Of a stretch of 14,671 nucleotides of DNA, positions 1 to 6,212 are shown in pieces (position 1 is the stretch's first letter; every line of letters begins with the position of its first letter). The notes below the pieces were generated by a model. That model was given only the letters and a program-made list of their open reading frames with translations, did not search any database and was not told the DNA's origin. The position numbers and the translations under genes were made by a program. Origin of the DNA: Sphingomonadaceae bacterium (GTDB lineage Bacteria > Pseudomonadota > Alphaproteobacteria > Sphingomonadales > Sphingomonadaceae). Where the stretch lies: contig CANEVG010000037.1 in assembly GCA_947442095.1 (NCBI GenBank), forward strand, positions 1 through 14,671. The letters are read 5' to 3'.

Positions 1-125
1 GCGATGCCATCCTGTGGGACAACGCCTGCACCATGCACCGCCGCGACGACTTTGACGGCGAGCACGAACGGCTGATGCTGCGCACCACGATCCTGCCGCA
101 GCCCGACCGCGCGATTCCGTTCTGA
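1..125 (+). CDS. TauD/TfdA-family 2-oxoglutarate-dependent dioxygenase, C-terminal fragment
   Basis: Only the last 40 codons are in the window, read from base 3 and ending in TGA at 123-125; the rest lies to the left. The fragment carries the family's C-terminal signature. There is a Trp-Asp-Asn, then His at fragment residue 12, an Arg 11 residues later (residue 23) and another Arg four further on (residue 27). In TauD-type enzymes the His is the third Fe(II) ligand and the Arg pair binds the 2-oxoglutarate carboxylate. Such enzymes hydroxylate a substrate while decarboxylating 2-oxoglutarate, often releasing sulfite or cleaving an ether. The substrate cannot be told from this fragment. The stop overlaps the next gene's start (TGATG), so the two are probably one operon and translationally coupled. 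It is too short for the ORF list but the reading is clear. Confidence 0.8.
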   Translation, partial: DAILWDNACTMHRRDDFDGEHERLMLRTTILPQPDRAIPF

Positions 126-766
126 TGGAACCGGGCAAGCCGCCACCGCTGGTGTGGTATTTCGACGTGATTTCGCCGTTTGCCGCGCTCGCCGTTCCAG
201 AGATGGAGGTGCTCTGCGCAGAGCAAGAGGTCACATTCCGCCCGGTGTTGTTTGCCGGATTGCTGAAGGCATTCGGCCATCTTGGCCCGGCCGAGATTCC
301 GGCCAAACGCACCCAGACCTATCGTATCGTGCAGTGGATCGCGGACGAGCGCGGCATCCCGTTCCGCGCGCCGCCGGCGCATCCGTTCAATCCGCTGGCG
401 CTGCTGCGGCTGCTTTGCGTGCGCGAACTCAGCGTGGCCGATGCGGCGGCCGCCTTCGCGCTGGTGTGGGGTGAGGGGCGCGATCCGCAGAGCCCGGAAA
501 CTGCCGCAGCGCTTGCCAGCGCGCTCGGGGTTTCACCCGATGCGGGCAATGATCCAGCGGTGAAAGACCGGCTGCGCGCTAACACCGAGGCAGCCGTCGC
601 GGCGGGCGTCTACGGCGTGCCCACGCTTGCGATCGGGCATGAGTTGTTCTGGGGCCTCGATGCCATGCCGATGGCGCGGGCCTATCTTGCGGATCCCGGC
701 CTGTTCGTTAGCGGCGAAATGGCGCGGGTCTCGAACCTTCCGATGGCAGTGGAGCGCCCGCGTTAG
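125..766 (+). CDS. 2-hydroxychromene-2-carboxylate isomerase family protein (DsbA/GST-kappa fold)
   Basis: A 213-residue protein of the length usual for this family. Near the N-terminus the motif FDVISPFA (13-20) matches the thioredoxin-fold active-site loop, with Ser17 where NahD-type isomerases have their catalytic Ser instead of the DsbA Cys. Near the C-terminus it has GVYGVPTL (161-168), with the cis-Pro typical of the fold, and FWGLDAM (175-181), close to the family's FWG-x-D motif. The characterised reaction is glutathione-dependent isomerisation of 2-hydroxychromene-2-carboxylate to trans-o-hydroxybenzylidenepyruvate in naphthalene breakdown. Many homologues have other or unknown substrates, and nothing else in the window belongs to a naphthalene upper pathway, so the exact reaction is open. 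I see no Shine-Dalgarno sequence; the start overlaps the upstream stop (TGATG), which suggests coupling to the dioxygenase. Confidence 0.8.
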   Translation: MEPGKPPPLVWYFDVISPFAALAVPEMEVLCAEQEVTFRPVLFAGLLKAFGHLGPAEIPAKRTQTYRIVQWIADERGIPFRAPPAHPFNPLALLRLLCVRELSVADAAAAFALVWGEGRDPQSPETAAALASALGVSPDAGNDPAVKDRLRANTEAAVAAGVYGVPTLAIGHELFWGLDAMPMARAYLADPGLFVSGEMARVSNLPMAVERPR

Positions 767-772
767 AGTTTG

Positions 773-788
773 TTCCGCTCACGCGGAA
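773..788. repeat. Short perfect hairpin after the isomerase gene
   Basis: TTCCGC (773-778) and GCGGAA (783-788) form a 6-bp stem with a 4-nt loop, seven bases after the isomerase stop. There is no T-run after it, so it is not a textbook intrinsic terminator. It sits 13 nt before a second, stronger hairpin, between two convergent genes. Confidence 0.6.
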
Positions 789-801
789 GGCGGCTCCGGC
801 C

Positions 802-826
802 CCTGTTTCAGCCATGCTGAAACAGG
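802..826. terminator. Perfect 11-bp hairpin between convergent genes, candidate bidirectional terminator or palindromic repeat unit
   Basis: CCTGTTTCAGC (802-812) and GCTGAAACAGG (816-826) pair perfectly around a 3-nt loop. The hairpin lies between the plus-strand isomerase (stop at 766) and the minus-strand HpaB-like gene (stop at 839), where both transcripts should end. No U-tract follows on either strand. Termination could be imperfect, or the element could be a dispersed intergenic palindrome; a genome-wide count would decide. Confidence 0.55.
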
Positions 827-838
827 CAAACCATCCTC

Positions 839-2341
839 TTACTCCGCGCAGCCCTTGGTGCAGCAGCGGCCCGGCTGCTTGTCGCGCGCGGGGCCTTTGC
901 CCAGATCGAGCGCGCCGCGATCGAGCAGTGCCTGCACCAGATCCTTGCGGTCCTGAACGGGATAGTTGCGCAGGATCTCCATCTTCATCGCCTCGGGCGA
1001 GCCGCCGCCGTGGAGGCTGATCACCGAATACCAGCCGCCTGTTTCCGATGCCGTCAGGTCCTCGATGAAGCGCGCGACATTGGCGCGGTGGGCATAGGGC
1101 ACATCGGGCCGCCCGCGCAGCAGCGCCTCGATCATCGGCGCGGTGGCGGGGTTGTGGTCCTCCTCGGGGCTGGGCAGGCCCACGATCAGCCCGCCCGAAA
1201 CCTCGTGCGCGATGCGGTGCATGTCGTAGATCTGGTTGGCCAGCAGCAGTTTGCCGATGTTCGAATAGATCTGCTCCGGGCGGAAATTTCCCGCCGCGTC
1301 CTCTTCGCCAAAGGTCGATGCGGCAACCCCGCAGGCATAGAAGCCCTCGGTGATCTTGATCAGTTCGACCATCTTGTCCTTGAGGTGCGAAATCCGGTCC
1401 AACTCCAGCCCGTTGGCGTCCATCATCATCGCGCCCGCGCCGATCAGCAGATCGCCAAACCCCGCGCGCGCACCAATGCAGCTATGGCGGTGGTGCGAGG
1501 CGTAGTTGGTGGTCATCAGATGGGCTTCTTCGGTCTCGCCATCGATGAAAACCTTGTCCCAGGGCACGAAGACATCGTCGAAATGGACGACCGCGACCGA
1601 CTGCGCGAACTTGGCGCTGAACTTGGCCGCCGCGTTGCCCGGGCGGCCTGCGGGGCGCGACACCACAGTGACGCCCGGCGCATCGATCGGCACGGCGCAA
1701 GCAACTGCGAAGTCCCGGTCTTCGGGGCGCATCCGGCGGCACGGCAGCACGAGGAATTCGTGCATGTACGGCCCGCCGGTAACGATGGCCTTGACGCCTG
1801 CAATAACGATACCGTCCGCGCGGCGCTCGCGCACGTGGACATAGGAAAGCGGCTCGGCTTGCTCGGACGGGCGTTTGGAGCGGTCGCCCTTGCCGTCAGT
1901 CATCGCGATGCCGATGGCCAGATCGTTCGCCTGCGCGTGGCTGATATAGGCCTTCAGCCGGTCGTGGCTTTCGCCGCCGGTGCGCTGGGTTATCCGCCAG
2001 GTCGCTTCCCAGAGGCCATTGAACGCATCATGCGTGAGATAGCGCTGGGTGCAGCCGCCATACTGGCAGGTGAGGCGCACGGCCTCGAGCTTGTCGAGCA
2101 AGTCCTCGCGGCTTCGATTGATCGCCAGGAAGCGGTTGACGGGCGCGCCTGCCAGTCCGGGCGTGGTCATCACTTTGGCGGAATCGGGCAGCAGCGCGAA
2201 ATCGTAGGTCAGGCCCACGGCATTGATGCCGGGCTCCAGCCGGGGCTCGTCCGCCACCGACGCCACCAGATCGCCGCCAACGTAGACGCGCGGGGCAAGG
2301 CTGCGCAGCGATTCGCGGTAGCCTTCAGCGGACATGAGCAC
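839..2341 (-). CDS. HpaB/4-hydroxybutyryl-CoA dehydratase-superfamily flavoprotein, substrate unknown
   Basis: A 500-residue protein of the 4-hydroxyphenylacetate 3-hydroxylase superfamily (FADH2-dependent monooxygenases and the flavin/[4Fe-4S] enzyme AbfD). It runs full length, from an N-terminal SAEGYRESL through a central beta domain (about 135-270) to a C-terminal helical domain with HGGGSPEAMKM (444-454), which resembles AbfD. AbfD's cluster ligands follow Cys-x3-Cys and His-x6-Cys. Here the corresponding positions read Cys97-x3-Tyr101 and His284-x6-Ala291, so two of four are lost. A flavin monooxygenase or altered enzyme is therefore likelier than a true dehydratase. The tail is cysteine-rich (Cys493, Cys494, Cys498). 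I chose GTG at 2341 because GAGGGGAA lies 8 nt upstream; ATG at 2335 is the alternative. No HpaC-type flavin reductase is in the window. It is divergent from the CoA-transferase and shares its operator. Confidence 0.75.
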   Translation of the reverse strand: MLMSAEGYRESLRSLAPRVYVGGDLVASVADEPRLEPGINAVGLTYDFALLPDSAKVMTTPGLAGAPVNRFLAINRSREDLLDKLEAVRLTCQYGGCTQRYLTHDAFNGLWEATWRITQRTGGESHDRLKAYISHAQANDLAIGIAMTDGKGDRSKRPSEQAEPLSYVHVRERRADGIVIAGVKAIVTGGPYMHEFLVLPCRRMRPEDRDFAVACAVPIDAPGVTVVSRPAGRPGNAAAKFSAKFAQSVAVVHFDDVFVPWDKVFIDGETEEAHLMTTNYASHHRHSCIGARAGFGDLLIGAGAMMMDANGLELDRISHLKDKMVELIKITEGFYACGVAASTFGEEDAAGNFRPEQIYSNIGKLLLANQIYDMHRIAHEVSGGLIVGLPSPEEDHNPATAPMIEALLRGRPDVPYAHRANVARFIEDLTASETGGWYSVISLHGGGSPEAMKMEILRNYPVQDRKDLVQALLDRGALDLGKGPARDKQPGRCCTKGCAE

Positions 2342-2357
2342 GGCGCGGGTTCCCCTC

Positions 2358-2393
2358 GTTTGCCAAACATTCGGCCTTGAAGGCCGCTTGGCA
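2358..2393. promoter_or_regulatory. Nested inverted repeats in the leader of the HpaB-like gene
   Basis: Two compact dyads lie side by side: GTTTG-C-CAAAC (2358-2368) and CGGCCTT-G-AAGGCCG (2372-2386). TGCCAA (2361-2366) also pairs with TTGGCA (2388-2393), enclosing the second dyad in one larger stem. A minus-strand transcript starting near the operator at 2412-2423 would carry this in its 5' leader, about 20 nt before the GTG start. It could be a protein-binding site or an RNA structure affecting translation; the sequence alone does not decide. Confidence 0.4.
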
Positions 2394-2410
2394 TTCCCTT
2401 ACGCGGGAAA

Positions 2411-2427
2411 ATGGTCTGGACCAATAG
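2411..2427. promoter_or_regulatory. Predicted GntR operator between the HpaB-like and CoA-transferase genes
   Basis: The perfect 12-bp palindrome TGGTCTGGACCA (2412-2423) begins the 16-nt string TGGTCTGGACCAATAG (2412-2427), which recurs exactly at 5333-5348. The arms TGGTC/GACCA resemble the TGGTnnnACCA-like sites of GntR-family proteins such as FadR. It ends 16 nt before the CoA-transferase ATG (2440). On the minus strand it lies just downstream of a TATACT hexamer (2435-2430), so binding could block both divergent promoters. The assignment to the GntR protein at 4529-5275 is inference from the repeat and the neighbourhood. Confidence 0.75.
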
Positions 2428-2439
2428 AAAGTATAAGAC

Positions 2440-3621
2440 ATGAGCGGTAAAAGTCTGGTCCCCAGTGCGTCTGGCGGCGCGTTTACTGGCCTTAAGGTGC
2501 TCGATCTGGCGACTTTCATCGCCGGGCCTTATTGCGCCACTTATCTCGCTGAATTCGGCGCCGATGTGGTCAAGGTCGAGCTCGCCGGAAGCGGTGATCC
2601 GATCCGCAAGTTCGGCACCCAGACCGAGACCGGTGACACGCTGGTATGGCTGAGCGAAGGGCGCAACAAGCGCTCGATCGAGCTGGATTTGCGTGACGCC
2701 GAAGGCGCGGAAACGCTGCGCCAGCTGGCGGCCAAGGCCGATGTGCTGGTGGAAAACTTCCAGCCCGGCACGCTGGAGCGCTGGGGGCTGGGGCCGGACG
2801 TGCTGCAAGCGATCAACCCGCGCCTGATCATTGTGCGCGTGACCGCCTATGGCCAGACCGGGCCTTACAGCGACCGGCCGGGCTTTGGCCGCATCGCCAA
2901 TGCGTTCAGCGGCATTTCGTACTTGTGCGGAGAACCAGGCGCACCGCCCGCCTCGCCGGGCACGGCCACGCTTTCGGACTATGTAACGGGCGTCTATGCC
3001 GCGCTGGGCGTGCTCACTGCGCTCCATGCGCGAAACAGCACCGGGCGCGGGCAGATCATCGATCTGGGTCTCTATGAAGGTACGTTCCGCCTTCTCGACG
3101 AACTGGCCCCGGCCTATGCCCGCAGCGGCTTCGTGCGCGAGCGGATGGGCGCGGGCACGGTCAACGCCGTTCCCCACAGCCACTATCCCACCAAGGACGG
3201 CAAATGGGTGGCGATTGCCTGCACCAACGACAAGATTTTTGGCCGTCTCGCTGCCATCATGGACCGCATGGACGTGACCGGTGAGGGCATCTACGGCACG
3301 ATCACGCAGCGCGAGGCGCGGCGCGCCGAGGTGGACGCTTTCGTCAGCCACTGGACCAGCGGCATGACCCGCGACGAAATCCTGAGCGCCTGCGAGGCGG
3401 GGCAAGTGCCCTGCGGCCCGGTCTACGGCATCGACGAGATTTTCGCCGACCCCCAATATGCGGCGCGGGAAAATCTGGTGCGTGTGGACGACGAACGGGC
3501 GGGCGAATTGGTCCTGCCAGCTGTCTGCCCGCGGCTCAGCGAGACACCGGGCAGCATTCGCTGGGCCGGCCGTGCGCTGGGAGCAGACAGCGCAGCGATT
3601 CTGGCGGACTGGCTGGACTAA
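2440..3621 (+). CDS. CaiB/BaiF-type (family III) CoA-transferase
   Basis: A 393-residue protein of normal family length. It opens with the conserved GLKVLDLATFIAGPY region (17-31), then FGADVVKVE (39-47), NKRSIELDL (77-85) and LVENFQPGTLERWGLG (103-118), all hallmarks of family III CoA-transferases. Asp180 in LSDYVTG matches the catalytic Asp that forms an aspartyl-CoA thioester in formyl-CoA transferase, and STGRGQIIDLGL follows. These cytosolic enzymes move CoA from a donor thioester such as succinyl-CoA to a carboxylic acid. The acceptor here is unknown. The ribosome site is weak (GAAAG about 8 nt upstream). Its stop overlaps the convergent lyase gene's stop by 4 nt (3618-3621). With the lyase it suggests activation of an acid followed by C-C cleavage of a hydroxyacyl-CoA. 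Confidence 0.9.
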   Translation: MSGKSLVPSASGGAFTGLKVLDLATFIAGPYCATYLAEFGADVVKVELAGSGDPIRKFGTQTETGDTLVWLSEGRNKRSIELDLRDAEGAETLRQLAAKADVLVENFQPGTLERWGLGPDVLQAINPRLIIVRVTAYGQTGPYSDRPGFGRIANAFSGISYLCGEPGAPPASPGTATLSDYVTGVYAALGVLTALHARNSTGRGQIIDLGLYEGTFRLLDELAPAYARSGFVRERMGAGTVNAVPHSHYPTKDGKWVAIACTNDKIFGRLAAIMDRMDVTGEGIYGTITQREARRAEVDAFVSHWTSGMTRDEILSACEAGQVPCGPVYGIDEIFADPQYAARENLVRVDDERAGELVLPAVCPRLSETPGSIRWAGRALGADSAAILADWLD

Positions 3622-4532
3622 AGCCGCGCGGCCAGCGCCAGAACCTGCTGCGCCTTCTCGACAATCGGATAATCTACGAAGTACCCGTCGACCTTGATCG
3701 ACGCCGATCCGGCATTCTCGGCGGCGTTGAAGGCATCGACGATCTTCCGCGCGCGCGCGATTTCCTTGGGGCTGGGCATAAACGATCGGTTGGTGAGCGC
3801 GACTTGCGCCGGGTGGATCAGCAGTTTGCCCTGAAAACCGAACTTCACGCCGGTCACGACCGAAGCGGCAAAGCTCTCTTCGTCCGCCAGATCGATGTGC
3901 ACCGTGTCGATCGGCGCTTCCAGCCCGCCGACGCGCGAGGCCAGCACCAGCCGCCCGCGCGCATAGGCAAGCTCGGCTTCGTCCGCGCTCCACTTCATGC
4001 GCATGTCGCGCGTGAAATCGCCCGCGCCAAACGAGACGCGCCTGATCCGGGTGCCCGCCGCGATGATGGCATCGAGGGCGTGGAGCCCGGCTCCGGTCTC
4101 GATGATCGGCATGAGGTCGATCCCGCCGATGGGAAGCCCGCGCTCGCGCTCGAACTGGGCGATCAGCCAGTCGATCAGCACGATCTCTTCCGGCTTTTCG
4201 ATCTTGGGCGCTACGATCCCGTCGAGCCAGGGGCCGATCACCCCGTCCAGATCGCGCAGGCACCATTGGGTGTCGCTCGCGTTGATCCGCACATAGCCGA
4301 GGCAGGCGCGCGGGGCGGATAGGGCGGTTACCGCCGTCTCCCGGCTCGCGGCCTTTTCAGAGGCCGCGCAGGCGTCCTCCAGATCGAGGATCACCGCATC
4401 CGCGCCGCTCTCGAACACCTTCTGTACTTTGCGAGGGTGGTTCGCGGGCGCGAACAGGAAGCTGCGGATGGGCGCGGGGGAGGCGGCCGGCCCGCCCTTG
4501 ATCTGGGCCAAGGTCGTGAATTCTTCGGTCAT
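3618..4532 (-). CDS. HpcH/HpaI aldolase/citrate lyase family protein (CitE-like, malyl/citramalyl-CoA lyase-like)
   Basis: A 304-residue TIM-barrel lyase. Visible family motifs are FLFAPANHPRKVQK (25-38), DLEDA (50-54), the substrate-binding Arg82 in YVRIN, Glu145 in MPIIETGAGL and Asp172 in SFGAGDFT (the Mg2+ ligands of CitE/malyl-CoA lyase), and GKLLIHPAQV (235-244). Members cleave beta-hydroxyacyl-CoAs into acetyl- or propionyl-CoA plus glyoxylate or pyruvate; the exact substrate cannot be read here. The frame is open to 5321, but everything before 4532 overlaps the GntR gene in another frame. The ATG at 4532 overlaps that gene's TGA (ATGA), and AGGGAAG lies about 12 nt upstream, so regulator and lyase are translationally coupled. 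Its stop TAG overlaps the stop of the convergent CoA-transferase. Confidence 0.88.
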   Translation of the reverse strand: MTEEFTTLAQIKGGPAASPAPIRSFLFAPANHPRKVQKVFESGADAVILDLEDACAASEKAASRETAVTALSAPRACLGYVRINASDTQWCLRDLDGVIGPWLDGIVAPKIEKPEEIVLIDWLIAQFERERGLPIGGIDLMPIIETGAGLHALDAIIAAGTRIRRVSFGAGDFTRDMRMKWSADEAELAYARGRLVLASRVGGLEAPIDTVHIDLADEESFAASVVTGVKFGFQGKLLIHPAQVALTNRSFMPSPKEIARARKIVDAFNAAENAGSASIKVDGYFVDYPIVEKAQQVLALAARL

Positions 4533-5275
4533 GGCGGTGTTAAGCTTCCCTGTTTGCGCTTCAGATCGACCGAGTAGGAAAAGCGGCCAGCAGGATGCTC
4601 GCTGACCGAAACCTCGAACAGGCGGCCATTGGCATCGCGGTAGCGGCGCACGATGATCAGCGCCGGGCTGCCGGGGGCCACTTCCAGCGCCTCGGCCTTG
4701 CGCTGCGAGAGCGATCCGGCGAACAGCTCGGCGTTGATATCGGCGGCCATCAAGCCATGGGTCTGTTCCATCAACTGGAAAACGGGCGTCGAATCCTTGC
4801 CAATGCGTTCGGCCACGGCGGCATATTCTGCCGGAACGTAGATGTCGCTCCAGCACACTGGGCTGCGTTTGGCCTCGATCCGCACGGTTTCGATCCGCGC
4901 CCAGCGCGTGCCCACAGAACAGGGCAGCATTTGCGCCAGCGCGACATCCGCCTCGACAATGGTGGTGCGGACCGGCTTCAGCCGGGTTTGGGGCGCATAT
5001 TGCAGCAGTTCGTCCATCGAGCCCAGCTTCTGCACCATCTGCTCGACCGGCTGCGTTGCGGTGACAATCGTGCCAAGGCGGCGCTGGCGGCTGATTAGGC
5101 CGCTTTCCTCCAGCCTGCTCATCGCTTCGCGGATGGTGAAGCGGCTGACGTCGAACTGGCTGGCCAGCGCCTGTTCGGGCGCCAACTTTTCGCCCACCGG
5201 CCATTTGCCCGCGGCGATCTCGCTCTGGATGCGATCGGCGATTTCCCGGTAGCGCGGGACGGGCAGAGAGGTCAT
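4529..5275 (-). CDS. GntR-family transcriptional regulator, HutC/UTRA subfamily
   Basis: A 248-residue protein. Residues 8-72 form the GntR winged helix-turn-helix, with YREIADRIQSEI, GEKLAPEQALASQFDVS, the recognition-helix pattern FTIREAMSRLEESGLI, and a wing ending in RRLGTIV. Residues from about 95 to 240 match the UTRA effector domain, ending near FEVSVSEHPAGRFSYSVD. HutC-type proteins are usually repressors released by a small carboxylate or sugar ligand. It sits in the middle of the genes it probably controls. Its own promoter region holds one copy of the shared TGGTCTGGACCA palindrome, so autoregulation is likely. The start at 5275 fits the usual N-terminus; the ribosome site is weak. 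It overlaps the downstream lyase by 4 nt. Confidence 0.92.
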   Translation of the reverse strand: MTSLPVPRYREIADRIQSEIAAGKWPVGEKLAPEQALASQFDVSRFTIREAMSRLEESGLISRQRRLGTIVTATQPVEQMVQKLGSMDELLQYAPQTRLKPVRTTIVEADVALAQMLPCSVGTRWARIETVRIEAKRSPVCWSDIYVPAEYAAVAERIGKDSTPVFQLMEQTHGLMAADINAELFAGSLSQRKAEALEVAPGSPALIIVRRYRDANGRLFEVSVSEHPAGRFSYSVDLKRKQGSLTPP

Positions 5276-5330
5276 GGCAGGTATTCCGTTGGTCGTGGCC
5301 GTAGGTCATGGCAAATGGCAATGGTCAATT

Positions 5331-5346
5331 ATTGGTCTGGACCAAT
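5331..5346. promoter_or_regulatory. Predicted GntR operator between the GntR and racemase-fold genes
   Basis: ATTGGTCTGGACCAAT is a palindrome with 7-bp perfect arms and a TG centre. TGGTCTGGACCAATAG (5333-5348) is identical to 2412-2427. It lies 55 nt from the GntR start and 83 nt from the racemase-fold start, in the shared divergent region. A lone TGGTC half-site sits at 5322-5326 and a degenerate copy at 5290-5301, so additional weaker contacts are possible. Binding by the adjacent GntR protein is inference. Confidence 0.8.
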
Positions 5347-5429
5347 AGCGTGTTTGTTAGCATAGATCGCGGACGAGGCAAACCTGGCGGTCACAAGGCC
5401 CGCACGGCTCGCACTGAAAGGGCTCCATC

Positions 5430-6206
5430 ATGGCTGACAAGCGCGTTCTGGTAATCGTTCCGTTCCCGCTGGATGACGAAGGCGTCGCCAATCGCAAGGC
5501 GCAGCTGGATTCGGTGCAACTGGGGCCGGGGATCAGCTTCGACTACAAGCCGGTCAAGGCCGCACCTGCCTTGTATGATAGCCATCACGACTATGTGCTT
5601 GCCGATATTTCGATCTTTGAGGCCGGGCTGAGCGCCGAAAAGGACGGCTATGATGCGGTGTGCATCGACACGATGAGCGATTCTGGCATGAATGCGCTGC
5701 GCTCGGTGCTCGATATCCCGGTGATTTCGCCGGGCCGCGCCTCGTTTCTCACTGCGCTGATGTTTGCGAACAATTTTTCGGTGCTCACCCAGTGGGCCCC
5801 GTGGAAGGGACTCTACACCAAGACGCTGCGCGAATATGGGCTGGAGGACAAGTGTGTCTCGGTCCGCTCGCCCAACATCCCGCCCGATGTGTCGAACCTG
5901 CTCGGCGGCAAGGAGGAAGATGTGTTCCCGAAGTTGCTGGAAAGCGCCATGCAATGCGTCGAAGATGGCGCACAGGCAATCTGCCTCGGCTCCACCACTA
6001 TGCACCAGAGCCATGCCTGGCTGGCTGAGCGCCTGCCTGTGCCGCTGATCAATCCCGGCCCGCTGACCTACAAGCTGGTCGAGACCGCGCTGTCGCTGGG
6101 CCTCACGCACAGCCGGGCGGCCTATCCCAAGCCCCACGTCTATATGGGTGACATGATCAGCGGCATGCTCGATGGCGGCGCGCGGGTGCAGCAGGGCAAG
6201 GGCTGA
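5430..6206 (+). CDS. Asp/Glu/hydantoin racemase-superfamily protein lacking both usual catalytic cysteines
   Basis: A 258-residue protein with GAAAGGG placed 7 nt before its ATG. The fold family is clear. VLVIVPFPLDDEG opens the first half; DAVCIDTMSDSGMNALR (75-91) matches the family's first catalytic loop and GAQAICLGSTTMHQ (180-193) the second, followed by PVPLINPGPLTYKLVE. In hydantoin, Asp and Glu racemases, and in maleate isomerase, each loop supplies a catalytic Cys. Here the equivalent positions appear to be Thr81 and Ser188. Cys78 and Cys185 lie close by but three residues earlier. A standard two-cysteine racemase is therefore unlikely; a lyase, isomerase, hydrolase or binding role in the same fold is possible. 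It is divergent from GntR, shares its operator, and is followed at once by the MFS frame. Confidence 0.82.
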   Translation: MADKRVLVIVPFPLDDEGVANRKAQLDSVQLGPGISFDYKPVKAAPALYDSHHDYVLADISIFEAGLSAEKDGYDAVCIDTMSDSGMNALRSVLDIPVISPGRASFLTALMFANNFSVLTQWAPWKGLYTKTLREYGLEDKCVSVRSPNIPPDVSNLLGGKEEDVFPKLLESAMQCVEDGAQAICLGSTTMHQSHAWLAERLPVPLINPGPLTYKLVETALSLGLTHSRAAYPKPHVYMGDMISGMLDGGARVQQGKG

Positions 6207-6212
6207 CCCGCC

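Noticed and set aside
839..2341. Calling the HpaB-like gene 4-hydroxybutyryl-CoA dehydratase
   Set aside because: Two of the four cluster-ligand positions are Tyr and Ala, so the activity is not supported.
1010..2380. 456-codon open frame on the plus strand opposite the HpaB-like gene
   Set aside because: It has no recognisable domain and mirrors codon bias of the real minus-strand gene, a common artefact in GC-rich DNA.
2209..4266. 685-codon open frame on the minus strand across the CoA-transferase
   Set aside because: It overlaps parts of three genes with clear family motifs, and its own translation is low-complexity and Arg/Ala-rich.
4533..5321. N-terminal extension of the CitE-like frame
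   Set aside because: It coincides with the GntR gene in another frame. The ATGA overlap and homology fix the start at 4532.
5430..6206. Calling the racemase-fold gene a hydantoin or aspartate racemase, or maleate isomerase
   Set aside because: Both expected catalytic cysteines are replaced.
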